Under the pieces are notes generated by a model. That model had not been told where the DNA came from. It searched no databases and worked only from the letters and a program-made list of their open reading frames with translations. A program made the translations under genes and the position numbers. 64,000 nt of DNA from Chrysoperla carnea (Eukaryota; Arthropoda; Insecta; Neuroptera; Chrysopidae), in NCBI RefSeq assembly GCF_905475395.1, contig NC_058341.1:70191501-70255500 (forward strand), given 5' to 3'. Shown here one piece after another: positions 42,689 to 54,352 of this stretch. The first letter of the stretch is position 1, and each line of letters begins with the position of its first letter.

Positions 42689-43649
42689 CTGAATGTTTTC
42701 AATATATACATGATGTCGACATTTTTCTTGTTCTAATGACCATATATTTAATATAAAAATAAATTATTAAGTACATTAAAGGAACATAATTTCGAAAATG
42801 TAAGCAAGGTAAACTTTTTCGCTAAACTTTGAGCATAGTTTAGCTTGCGTACATTTTTGAAATTATGGTCCTTAATGTACTTAATAATTCATTTTTATAT
42901 TAAAAATATAATCATTCGCACAAGATAAATGTCTACATCATGTATATACATTGAATATACAGTCCCTCTTGATACTCTTCAGTGCCAATAAATACGTCAG
43001 AAAAACTCTAAATAATTTCCTGGCAAATTTTTATTTTCCTTAAGAGAAGTATTCAATATGATAAAGGTAAAACGTACAGTAATTAATTTTTCGAAAATGT
43101 AAAATTACCCACTGATGAATCCTGAAAAACTCTTACTTTTACTTTATTTTGATAATTAAATTTTCATAAAATCTCTTAATTCTGAAAGTCTTCTCAGAGA
43201 ATATTTCTTCCGATAGAGTCTCAATCTATGACTATTTTCTGTCATTAAATGATTGATTAATAATTTATTTTATATTTTCAGACTTTTTCAGAGATAGTTT
43301 TACTTCAAATAATTTTTTTCTGAATTTCAATTTTTTTCTGAAGTATTATGAGTTCCAGAACAGACTTATTTCCACAAGGGTATACCGATCTTTTCGTTGT
43401 CTCTGCACTACAGGTAACTGGCAGACATCTAGGGATCTTTTCTTTTTCGAGATCGAGAGTAAAATGTACCATTATACTGGAGGGGTCGTGAGAATCCATA
43501 GAGCTCCAGGAGACACCTTCTGGAGTTCAGTAGAACACATATGAAAATACTACACATGAAAATAATGTTAACAAATCCAAATATGGTTATCCGATTTAAA
43601 TTTTTTTATGTAAGAAAACCTTAAAGATTTATATGTAAGAAACCATAAA

Positions 43650-44965
43650 AAAATTATATTTAAAATAGATTCAGGCGCGCAAAAGAATGTAATACCGTTG
43701 CACTACTAGGTAAAAGTGTCCAAATTAATAAAACTAGGGTCAAACTAAGCCATTTACATAGCCGTAAATGAATCGAAGGCTTGCCCGACTTTAGGTTTAG
43801 ATGCTTCAATAGGATTGAAAATAATTGCACGTATAGACACAATAAATAACGACATGATAAATTAAATAAACATACACACTTGTTCAGGGGTATTGGTGAA
43901 ATTAAAGATATTAGATATAAAATTAAACTAAAGAAAGATTATGAACGAGCTATCGCGACATATAGAAAGGTTCCTTTCCATTGAATGCCTGAATTAAAAG
44001 TAGAATTAGAAAAACTCAAAAAGCTGGAAATCGTAGAAGCGGTCAACGAACCAACAGAATTTGTGAACCCTATTGTCTTTGTCAAAAAACCAAATAACGA
44101 AATATGAATCTGTTTAGATCCAGAAAAATTAAATGATGCTTGTGTCTAAGATAAAAATCACATTTCCACATTTGATGAACTAACAAACGATATCGCGGGG
44201 AGGGGGGGGCTCACTTCAGCACACTAGATGCAAATCGGGGGTTTTTGGTAAATAAAATTAGATAAAGAAAGTTCCTTACTAACGACGTTTATAACCCCTT
44301 TGGGTAAATTCAAATTTAATCATATATGTTTCGGATTAGCAATAGCAGCAGAAGTTTTTCAAAACATATTCAATATTATATTCGGTGATATACTTAATTT
44401 TAAAGTCTACATCGATGATATTCTTATACACGCCAAGAGTCAAACTGAACATGACAAAATTTTAATCAAAGTACTAGAAAGAGCCGAGCGTTACGGGGTG
44501 CGGTTCAACAACGGAAAATGTAAAATTAACACTAAAGAAATAAGATACGTAGGTCACATCATATCAGCAGGCGGAATTCGAATTGATCCATTGCGAATGA
44601 AAGCAATTAATGAGATAAATCCACCAAAAAAGTGGAGAAGAACTAAGCAGATTCTTGTGTATGATCAATTTTGTCAATAAATACATTTCGAATATGGCTA
44701 GCCAAACCGCCAAGCTAAGACAACTGTTAAAAAAAGCCACACATTTCGTTTGGTCGGAACAACACCAAACAGAATTTAATAATTGAAAGTCATTACTCGT
44801 AAATTCACCGGTACTAAAACATTTTTACGAAAAAGAGACGCTCACACTTTCGGTCGACAGCTCCAAGGACGGGTTAGGAGACAGAGACGGGGAAACAGAC
44901 CAATAGCGTACGGATCTAAAACGCTTACACAACCCAAGCAGAGTTCGCCGGACTAAGACACGTGG
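43650..44965 (+). pseudogene. Ty3/gypsy pol remnant (protease, RT, start of RNase H)
   Basis: A decayed pol reads through many stops. The protease site FKIDSGAQKNVIP is near 43656. The RT start includes LKKLEIVEAVNEPTEFVNP and VFVKKPNN. The best-preserved stretch is 44300-44680: FGKFKFNHICFGLA, then FKVYIDDILIHA (the catalytic YIDD), then VGHIISAGGIRIDP. RNase H-like words follow (FVWSEQHQTEFN; LTLSVDSSKDGLG). Gag, integrase and LTRs were not found. There are at least five stops and frameshifts, so this is old and dead. The motif order protease-RT-RNase H and the sequence style place it with Ty3/gypsy, not BEL. Confidence 0.85.
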
Positions 44966-45638
44966 CCAAGCATTGGCCCATTAAGGGTTAATGGTACTTG
45001 GCAATTTTTATTGGGCCATTGCTAGAACCAAGAAAAGGCCGATGTACGGTTCATAGAGATAGCCAGTATATATTTTTTTTATATAGCCAATGTATGGCAT
45101 ATCAACGGCAATTTTATGGCATATCATCATCTACTATTACTTATGCAACTTAGGCAATCTTTTAAGCCATGTATGTATAAAAGGTTGCTTGCCAAACATA
45201 ATGTTAATGAAATAAAAATTAGTGATTATAAAAGGATTAAGATTTAAAAAAGTTTCATAATTCTTGATACAATAAAAGGTAATAATTGAAAGGAATGTTA
45301 GGAAATTTAGGTAGTCAATAAATTTAAAATGGATAATACATTTGAAATTTTAATGCATTAGCCATGGCTATTCAATAACAATCCGTGTCTCTGTTTGAGT
45401 GTTGACGAATAAATATCAGTTATTTATATAATTTTTTTAATGATAACTATCGATGAAAAAACGATTCTAGTTAAGTTTTGACAGTCGAAGGCTTCCCTTG
45501 AAATAAATTTCATCTTTTATTTTTGAAAAATAACCATAACAGATGACGTAACATAATTAAAATATTTGTTTACATGTAAGAGCAACGTGTGGTTCGTATA
45601 TACACTCACTATTAGATAACTATTTTGTTATTGTTTGG
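44966..45638. other. AT-rich non-coding stretch
   Basis: No gene or clear repeat was recognised between the gypsy remnant and the P-like element. Confidence 0.5.
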
Positions 45639-45893
45639 CAGTGACTTACATGTGCAGTCCAAAGACTATAAGATAGACAAGAAGCAGCCGTATAATTGTA
45701 AACGACATCTGGTTTTTCAGGATATACACTAACGAGCTTGTTGGCTTTTGCGGGGGCGACGATGAAGGAGGATTTTTGAAATATGACAGATAGTCTTTGT
45801 GACAGATATCTACGCTTGGGTTTTTGATGATTTTGGTTTCTTAAGACGTAATACTTAATAAATTAATAATTTTAAAGTAAAAATTAAAAAAAA

Positions 45894-48800
45894 ATGGTTC
45901 GTTGTAATGTGAAAGGTTGTACAAGAACACAAAAACAAGATAAAAATCATTCATTCTTTTCTGAGCCGAAAAATTTAATGATGTAAGTACATAACAGTCA
46001 AGTAAATGTAAAATTTATTTGGTGATCTATTGAATTTGGAAAATATTAATTATAAAATAAAAGTATAGTGAAAAATGAATATTTTAACAAGAATAAATAG
46101 TAAAGATAATGTAATTAATTATTAACTGATTTATTGCAGACGAAAGCAATGGAGAAAATTTGCTGGTATTACGAATAATCCAAAAGATTTTCGCATTTGT
46201 TCGGATCATTTTGAATTGTCCTGTTATCGAAAGAGAACACCACCACGTTGGTTGTTATATCGAGAAGCAGTCCCAACGATTCGTATGGGAGGTAGATTTC
46301 TTTTTTTTTTTGTTTTTTTTTATTGCATTGAATTATCACCAAACTTACGATTATCCCGATTTTCTTAATTTCAAATGACCACTATTTCTAAACCAATTGA
46401 TCGATTTCACTCATTTTCAAATATATCTAAAGTATTCATATTTATCCAAAATATTTACTGAGAAGTCTCTTGATATATTGAGAATTTTAAGTGATATTCT
46501 TATCGAATTTCGATAAGAATAGGTAATGAATTGTACATATTTTATAAAAAAAAATTTTATTTAAAGCAATCAAATATTTTACTGATTGGAATTTGTAAAT
46601 TAGTATAATAATCGTCACCGTCAAAGTAGTATATTTGAATTAATTCAGTCACAATTCGTTAAATGTATGAAAATATCAGAGTATAATAGAAAAATATGAC
46701 TGTTATTTTTACAACCACAAATATTAAGCCGTTTTTTAAAGTAGTTAATTAATCCGATATTATTTATTTTTATTTAATAAGAAATTTCTCCATTAACATT
46801 TAATGACTTGTTTCTTTTTTTCAATAACGTTGATTCTTATGAAACTTTGCTTCACCTAATTAATTGGTTTTTTTTTTTTTTACTGAAGAGGATCATTCTT
46901 ATGCATCATCTGCAGGGACTCATTCATCATCAAATGCTTCAGCAACAATTTCTTCACCGACACCATATCAACCATCGCCTACATCTACTATTAGAACATC
47001 AGATCAACCTAGTATTTCCGCATCTATAGATTATTCGCATAACTCTGTTACGTTGAATACAGCAGACAAAGCGACGATGTATGTTCAAGAAAACGTTTCT
47101 TCTTCCAGTACACCAGTGTTTAGCGAAAGCATACCAAAAAATTTCAATAACTTTAACACAATCGGTATATGTTCTTCACCCGTTAGTAGTAAGCTAAGTT
47201 CATTAAATGCAAAAGTGTCTCCAAACTCACGTTCTCAACAATCATCAAGATTATTAATGACTTCATCGAAAAAAGTGAGTCGAGTACCAAGAACATTAGT
47301 TTTCAAAAATTCTACTGTTCCACCAAAAGAAGCAGTAACTTCGCCTTCTAAGTTACATCATATGAAGAGTAGTACATCATATAATCAATTAAGAATAAGA
47401 AATAAAGTTGATCGTCAAGTGCAATTAACACCAAAGTCTTCACGTATTAAAATAAAGATCGTTTGTTAGCTGTTTATCGAAGCCGAATTCTAAGACTAAC
47501 TAAACAAAAACGTAACAATCCGTTAGTCACTAACGAAGTAGAAATAAAATCTATTATTAATGCATCCTCCAAATTTCTGGATCCGGAAGCTCTAGCTTTT
47601 TTTTCTTCACATTTACGTTTGTGCAATGTTTCAAAAAATCGTCGACGTTTTACGAATGAAGTGAAAGATATAGCGTTATCTATAAAATATCATTCACCTA
47701 AAGCATACCGTTATCTTAGCAAAGTTTTTCACTTACCAACTGAAAGAACTCTAAGTAATTACCAAAAACAATTTCCAATTCATCCTGGATTAAATAATAC
47801 TGTATTAGAGCAATTGAAGACCTCTATGGAGAAGTCAAATGCCAAAGATAAGCTGGTGAGTGTGCTATTCGATGAAATTAATTTAAGTGAAGAGATACAT
47901 TATGACAATAATTTAGACGAATTCAAAGGTATTGCTGATAACGGTAAAACGCGTACTTCTGAAAATGCTAAAAGTGCGTTAGTAGCAATGATCAGATGGA
48001 TTAATAGGCCCTGGAAGCAAGTTATTGGTTACTGGTTATTAAGTAAAAATGACAATTCAAGTTTAACTCACGAAATAATGGAAGAAACTGTGGTGAAATT
48101 ATTTGAAGTAAATCTAATAGTGAAAGCTCTGATCTGCGATCAAGGGCCCAGAAATCAAGGCATGTTCAAAAAACATAAAATGACTCCAACAAAACCATTC
48201 TTTAAAGTTCCAGGATATGATCATAAAATTTATTTCATTTATGACCCACCACATTTGTTGAAGTCTATTCGTAATAATTTATTTAAAAAACATTTCAAGT
48301 ATGATGGCGGTTACGCACGTTGGTCAGTTTTAGAAAAAATATTTTCTCTTAGCAAAGAAAGTCCTTTGCATTTAATTCCTAAAATAACTGAAAGACATCT
48401 ATACAATATTTCAAATGGTGATAAAATGTCAGTATCGTTAGCTGCACAAGTATTCTCAAAGTCGATGTATACAGCTCATTTAGTTTATACTACTATAGAT
48501 GCAAGTAATTTCCCAGAAGATGATACAACTGGAAAAATGATTTGGGATTTAGACAGATTATTTGATTCTTTGAATTCTAGACTTGAACGGCCAATACTAG
48601 AGAGTTTGGAAAAACTAAACTATGCAATTTCAAAAGATTCAAAGCATCACGAATTTTTGAGAAACATGATTGATAAATTGGATAAGAGTTCTTTTGTTCA
48701 GAATAAAGATAGTGATAAAGCAAGGCCGCCGTGTTTGAACGGATTTAAAATTACAATTAATAGCGTTTTGCAACTGTCTGAAGAACTTCGCGTGGAATAT

Positions 48801-49676
48801 GACATCCCGATTCTTAAAACTCGTCAATTAAACCAAGATCCATTGGAAAATTTATTCGCAACTATTCGACAGCAACATGGTTGCTCTGTTAATCCCTCAC
48901 CAAAACAATTTGAATCTGGTTTGAGGCATATTTTTATAACTCAGCTGAGTAAATTATCAAACGCTACTAATTGTGAAGAAGATCAAAATAAAATTTTTGC
49001 CAAACTGAGTAAAATTGAATCAGCAACAATTTTAATTCCTGTCAAAGAATTCTTAAATAATAAATTATCAGTACCAAGCATCATGAACAATTTTGAAAAT
49101 GATATGAAGCGCACAAAAAAATCAGAATTCACAGAATCGAATGCAGTTTATTATATTTGTGGTTATTTAGCTAAAAAATTTATTAAATCTCATAATACTT
49201 GTAGACAATGTGTTGATTATTTAATTTTACCAAGAGAAAACAAATCTTTTGAAGATTATAAGTTATTCACTTTGCTAAAAGATTGTGCTGATGCTAATGG
49301 CCTTAAATATTCATCAAAAATATTGTTTGACTCAGTGTTAGAGTGGGAGAAAACATATCAAAGTGTTATTAAAAATTTCTTCCATTTAAAAAAAATTTCT
49401 TGCTATCTTAATCCAGTTTTAATTGATCGCACTCCAAAATTTAAATTATGTACTGAAAAAGCAACAAATGCTTTTATTAATTCATTCATTAAAATTCGCT
49501 GCTTTTGGGAAGCTAGATTTAGACGACGTGCTGCGAAATCTGCCGATACCAACACCAAACAAAAAGTTAAGAAATCAAAAATGAAAAAGTTTACTAATAA
49601 AAACACAATTTGCCAAAAAGTAAAGAAAGTGATACCAAGTAATGAAGCCAAAAATATACAGCCTTCCGAAAAATAA
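45894..49676 (+). CDS. THAP-domain P-element-like transposase (3 exons, one frameshift)
   Basis: Exons are 45894-45982, 46140-46291 and 46889-49676; all junctions are GT-AG with matching phases. Exons 1-2 encode a THAP zinc finger (C2CH): MVRCNVKGC, RKQWRKFAG, FRICSDHFE and the closing AVPTI. Exon 3 starts with a Ser/Thr-rich linker, then about 730 residues of P-type transposase: LFDEINLSE (first Asp), ALICDQGPRNQGMF (second Asp), YDPPHLLKSIRN, and NQDPLENLFATIRQ (the Glu), plus a late YICGYLAKKF/CRQC motif. THAP9 and P transposases share this order. One frameshift near 47449-47460 (net one base missing) separates linker and catalytic part, so this copy would not make a full protein unless the base is an error. 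Confidence 0.88.
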
Positions 49677-50163
49677 AAGACTGAAGGTATATTTTTTAAC
49701 ATATTTTTTATTATGATTATTTTTTTATATCTGTCAAAAAATTATTTTTAGCATAAATCTCTTTAAGATTCTATTATTAGTAGTTTAAAAAATGAAGTAT
49801 TTTTTATTTTATGTTTATAGTATATTTATTGTTACTAGAATAGCTTATATTTTATTTAATTTTATAACATAAAATGTTTTTTAATAAGTTTAAATTTATT
49901 AACCAAAAAATATTATTGAATATATCTATGTTATATTTTACTAAAATATTTATATAAAGTATGTAATATCTTTTTACGCTTTTGTTTTTGACAGCTAAGA
50001 ATAAATAAAAAAAAAAAAATTAATCAACAAGTGCGTTATAATTTTATTCTTTTACTTTCATTAAATTATTTTTTAAATTTAAACCTGGCGACGAGGTTTT
50101 TCTTAGTGCCTGACTCGGTAGAGGCGCTGAAACTCGTATACTACTATTTTTCATTAGCTCTTA
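49677..50163. other. 3' flank of the P-like transposase gene
   Basis: AT-rich sequence with possible polyadenylation hexamers (AATAAA near 50002). It presumably belongs to the P-like element. A GC-richer patch (50085-50140, CTGGCGACGAGG) precedes the right inverted repeat. Confidence 0.45.
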
Positions 50164-50336
50164 TGGCCTGCTTCTCCTCTATCCTATACTCTTTGGTGCA
50201 GTCGTGAAAGAGTTCCCTGTGCTATTAGAACGATTGGTCTCTCGACAATACGTAAAATAATTAATAACAGCCGTTTATTGAATAGTATTTATTGTCTAGT
50301 GTTTTTTTATTATTTTTGATTTAAAATTTTACTAAA

Positions 50337-52412
50337 ATGTCTAAAAATTATTATAGAGTTAAAAAACATCGTACGATGAAAAAAAAAGAAATTAGTGATA
50401 GCAATTGTAGTGAAGATCAGTGTCAAGACGATTGTGAAATAATTAATAGTGTAACTGATAATATCTTGCAAAGTACAAGTGCTAATACTAGTTTTTCATC
50501 AAATAATTTTTCAACAGAAATAGAGCCGTGTGAACATGGCGAACTGGATTCCATAGTTATAGATGATTCTACAGCAGATTTATCATCAGAAATTTTGTTA
50601 AGCCATCAAGAAGCAATAGTAAATAAACCTGGCATTCGAGAAAAAATTCATAAGTGGACGTTGGATAATTTAAACGTATTATCTTTAAATACGGTGACTG
50701 AACTATTATGTATTCTTCGTGAAGAAGGTCATACAACACTGCCAAAAACTGCACAAACATTATTGGGTACAACCCATCGTCTTACTTTATATCCAATGTT
50801 AAGCTTCAAAAATACTACAGGAGAATATATATATTTAGGAATAGAAGAAGGGTTGAAAAATATTGTTTGTCCTGAATACAATGGAACTGATTTACAAGTA
50901 TTTGTACATATTGATGGGATGCAAGTATATAATAATTCCTCGATTACAGTGTGGCCACTATTAATTAGATTATATGATGAAAATTACGTTACAAGACCAT
51001 TCATTGCTGGAATTTATTGTGGTGACTCCAAATCTGCTGAAGTATCCTTATTTTTGAAAGACTTTATTGACGAAGTGAATAACCTAACAGATAACGGTAT
51101 TATTATTGATAAAAGAAAATATAATTTTAATTTTTTGGCATTAATTGCTGATTCACAGGCTAGAGCTTTTATAAAATGCATAAAAGCTCCGGGAGGCTAT
51201 TACGCTTGTGAACGCTGTGAAACTAAAGGTTTAAGTATTGGAGAAAAACATAAACAAGTAAGGGTTTATCCAGAAATGAATGCAAAAAAAAGAAATAAAA
51301 AATCGTTTAAAAAGAAAAAACAAGAAGACCATCATAAAAAAGATTCTCCTCTACTGCGATTAAAAAACTTTGACCCTGTAAAATCGGTAGTGATTGACTC
51401 AATGCATTTATTATTTCTGGGAGTGATGAAATCCTTATTGTAAAAATGGGTGTTGATGTCGAGCATGATAAGATTAAAACGAACTCAAGTGCGACGTCTA
51501 CGAGATCAAATGTTTTCGTTAAAAAAGAACATAACTTGTGATTTTCAACGGAAACATTACGATATAAGTCAAGTGTGTCGATGGAAGGCGACACAATTTC
51601 GTTTTTTTCTATTGTATTGCGGGCCAGTTGTTTTAGAGGGTATTTTAGATAAAAAGTATTATGAACACCTTTTGCTTCTTTGTGTTGCGTGTCGTATTCT
51701 TCATAACGACGAACTCGTCAAAACAAACAGCAGTGATGCACGGGTATATTTGAGAACATTTTTTAGCTTACTACCATCTAATAAAGTCCAGGTGCTAAAT
51801 ATGCACTATTTACTTCATATAGTAGATGATGCTGAAAATTTTCAAACATCTCTGAGCATATTATCAGCATTTTGGGGCGAGAGTTTTATTGGTAGCTTAA
51901 AAAAACTCGTCAAGTCACCTTATAAGCCTCTAGCTCAAATGGTTAACCGTTTGAGTGAATTGAAATATGGACAACCATCTAAAATGATTAAGAAACAGAA
52001 TATTAGTCAAATAATAATGAAGAATCCACTTGATAATTATTACTATAGAGAAAAAAATTATTCAACAATTCGCTCGATCTTGATCAAACAATTCAAAATA
52101 ACGTCTACATCTCCAGATAATATTATACAGCTGCGGGGAGGAGAAATAATGCAAATAAAAAAAATATTATTACTGAAAGAAAAAAATAATGCTAATGCCA
52201 GAACTGAGAAAACTAAATTGTTCTTTATTGGCTGTAAATTAATTACTGAAAATTTATTATTTAACTATCCTACACCTTCTACTGATGTTGGTGTATATGT
52301 TGGAACTCAATTTTCAAACATTGAAACAATGATGTCTGTAAAACTCATCGAACACAAGTGTTTATTATTTAACCATAACCAAAAAATCTGTGCTGTTACA
52401 TTACATCATTAG
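50337..52412 (+). pseudogene. CACTA-like (TNP2-type) transposase with one in-frame stop
   Basis: One frame of 692 codons is split only by TAA at 51441-51443. The N-terminus is acidic and Ser-rich. The core has LQVFVHIDGMQVYNNSS (an Asp in the HIDG motif), FIAGIYCGDSKSAEVSLFLK, ALIADSQARAFIKCIKAPGG and a YYACERC motif. After the stop come WKATQFRFFLLYCGPVVLEG, LHNDELV and a C-terminal LFNHNQKICAVTLHH. This order matches metazoan transposase-domain proteins of the CACTA/EnSpm-like group, where these segments are continuous. Identity rests on motif memory, not on a search. A small partner gene of the type found with this group follows after the piggyBac insertion. Ends of the element were not determined. 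Confidence 0.7.
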
Positions 52413-52617
52413 AAAGAGAGGCAGTGATAGAAAACAGTTGACTATATATGTGTATAACGCAATGTTATTTTTATTAGTGTTTTAGTTACATTGGTCCTTG
52501 TGTTCACAGTATACATGTGAAGGAAATATAAACAAATGAGGCGAACTCAATAAGCTTCTCTTCAACAAGTTTATTGCAGTGTGCGTTAATACTGTGATAT
52601 ATTTATTTTCTATTGTA
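52413..52617. other. 3' flank of the CACTA-like gene
   Basis: Non-coding sequence up to the TTAA where the piggyBac-like element is inserted. Confidence 0.5.
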
Positions 52618-52706
52618 TTAACCCTTTGACACATAGTGTAACTCAGGAGTAACATAATATTCTTTTGGCATTCTAACGCATTCTGTTGGGATTATTGAGA
52701 ACTACA

Positions 52707-53333
52707 TGTGGTTTAACTAAGATGTGAACTAGTTGCGTACAAAAGGGGTCGCGAGTGTGCTTTAAAAGATACTTACATATAAGCGTGTGTGACAAGAGAG
52801 TCAGTCAGTCTGAGTTTGGTTACAAGCGTTAAGGTACCTATTTAGTGAGTGCAAGTACTATTGTTGAAGGTTTTGAACAAGCAGGCTGCGGTGAGTTGTG
52901 AGTCAGTGTGTTGCCTGGTGTGGTGTTGTGTACGATTGCTTGGTTCGTTCGGGTGTGGTCATTGGAGCCTGATAGCAAGCAAGTGTTACTGTGGTTGTTG
53001 CATAGCAGGTGAAAGATAGAACTGAAAAGGCGGACTTAAGTGACCGTTAAAAAACACCGTGTTAAGCTACATGTACAGAAAGTGATGAGTGTATTTTGAT
53101 TTTGTTGCGTATAGTAATCTATTGAGTTTATTGCGTATCTGAACTGTATTACATACATTAATTTAATTTGTGCAAGAATATTGACGAACTTTAATATGAA
53201 CATTGATGTGATTTATTTGAGAATATAAACGAACATTTTTTTTATGTATATTAATTTTAATTAAATTTCCAAATTCTCTTGAACGTTATTTCGTCGTGTT
53301 TTATTTGTCTCTGCGCAACCCCTATTTCTTACA
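52707..53333 (+). repeat. 5' LTR (627 bp) of the nested element
   Basis: It starts TGTGGTTTAACTAAG and ends CCCCTATTTCTTACA. The body is GT-rich. It is followed after only 13 bases by the gag ATG. Confidence 0.85.
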
Positions 53334-53346
53334 AGCTATTTCGGCC

Positions 53347-53835
53347 ATGTCGACTGTTTCGATTAAATATTCTGACATTATTAAACAGTTTGATGGCGAG
53401 GGTGATTTTTCGGAGTGGTTGAAAAAGTTGGAGTTGGTTGCGCAGTTGCAAAAGGTGAAGGACTTAGTGTCGTTTTTGCCATTGTTTTTATCCGCGGGTG
53501 CGTTCGCTGTATACGATAGTTTGGACAATGATACTCGGGCGGATTATGGAAAGTTAACGGCCGCGTTAAGAGAAGCGTTTTCTGCGCATTCGTTATTAGC
53601 GTATGAGAAATTCGTTTCGCGAAGGTTACTTCCGGGAGAGTCGGTTGACGTGTTCGTGGCAGATCTGCGACGTTTGTTCACATTGGTTGACCCATTAGTG
53701 TCAGATGCTTGGATCAAGTGTGCGATGGTTGAGAGATTGATTGAGAGGGCTAGAGTATTAATTAGTACGTCGGATGTGGATACTGGAACATTTGATTGGA
53801 ACTGGATTGAGAAACATTTTTTTTATGTATATTAA
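53347..53835 (+). pseudogene. Retrotransposon Gag N-terminal fragment
   Basis: The ATG at 53347 starts MSTVSIKYSDIIKQFDGEGD, followed by FSEWLKKLELVAQLQ, AFAVYDSLDND, FVSRRLLPGESVDVFVADLR and a final MVERLIERA. The pattern FDGEGDFxxWLxKxELVAxLQ and LxPGESVDxFxADLRRL is that of Gag proteins of certain Ty3/gypsy-type elements. The frame runs out of gag at about 53813 into LTR sequence and stops by chance at 53835. No nucleocapsid, protease or pol is left. GC content is higher than in the surrounding piggyBac sequence. Confidence 0.75.
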
Positions 53836-53914
53836 TTTTAATTAAATTTCCAAATTCTCTTGAACGTTATTTCGTCGTGTTTTATTTGTCTCTGCGCAAC
53901 CCCTATTTCTTACA
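53814..53914 (+). repeat. 3' LTR remnant (101 bp)
   Basis: As far as I can see by eye it is identical to 53233-53333. It is followed by the target duplication CTACA. Confidence 0.9.
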
Positions 53915-54352
53915 CTACATTTTGTAACCTAGTTGAGACATCATGCATTATGGTCTAAAGCCAATAGCAACAGTATTTGGTTGGGAGACAGCTGGGGAAA
54001 AAAAAGTTGTTCAGTGTGGAGTCCCTGACTTGGCCAACTTTGAGGTTACCTCATTTTTATATCAGTTTTGTCTTATTATTTAAGGAAACTACAGCTACTG
54101 ACAAATATATTTTGATTCATGAACACCTCAGCTTTACAAATTCTATTCAGGTAAGTGTAGTTTTGACATATATTTATTCTTATGAATAATTTTCTCTATG
54201 TAACTCAAGTGTAACATCATGCACACAATGAAGTTGATCAATAATTTTTATGTAACTTGAGAGTTACATCATGAAGCTGTTAGTGTTTTCTTTTTCAGCC
54301 TAACTATAAGTTTTACACAAGATTTATGCTATTTCAATTATTTTTAGGTGCA

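Larger units (their letters stand above)
36319..43383. mobile_element. Fold-back element interrupted by the BEL insertion
   Basis: The left part 36319-36685 (ATGTGGAAATAAATCTGTTC, AAACTATCTCTGAAAAAGTC, GAAGAAATATTCTGAATTC, ATTACTGTAGGTGTTACTTT) is matched inverted by 42960-43383 (AGTAATTAATTTTTCGAAAA, GAGAATATTTCTTCCGATAG, GACTTTTTCAGAGATAGTTT, GAACAGACTTATTTCCACA). The loop side 42694-42960 contains its own smaller palindrome. Without the 6-kb BEL the element is about 1.06 kb. It resembles the loop of the fold-back at 19671-21800. Confidence 0.75.
45639..50219 (+). mobile_element. P-like (THAP) DNA transposon
   Basis: It contains a spliced THAP-domain transposase gene. Imperfect inverted repeats were found outside it: CCAAAGACTATAAGATAGAC then AAGAAGCAGCC at 45659-45689 and, inverted, GGCCTGCTTCTCCTCT then ATCCTATACTCTTTGG at 50165-50195. 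Outermost bases may be CAGTGACTT (45639) and AGTTCCCTG (50219), but I see no 8-bp target duplication at those positions, so exact ends are uncertain. Confidence 0.65.
52707..53914 (+). mobile_element. Internally deleted LTR retrotransposon nested in piggyBac
   Basis: The target duplication CTACA (52702-52706 and 53915-53919) brackets an element with a complete 5' LTR (52707-53333, TGTGGTTTAAC ... TTCTTACA) and only the last 101 bp of the 3' LTR (53814-53914, matching 53233-53333). The inner part is reduced to the start of gag. Gag joins the LTR at a shared ACATTTTTTTTATG, so the deletion probably arose by microhomology. Confidence 0.9.

Noticed and set aside
50164-50219. Promoter of the CACTA-like gene as an explanation for the 50.17-kb sequence
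   Set aside because: The stretch is an inverted copy of 45659-45689, which fits a terminal repeat of the P-like element better; a promoter role in addition cannot be excluded.
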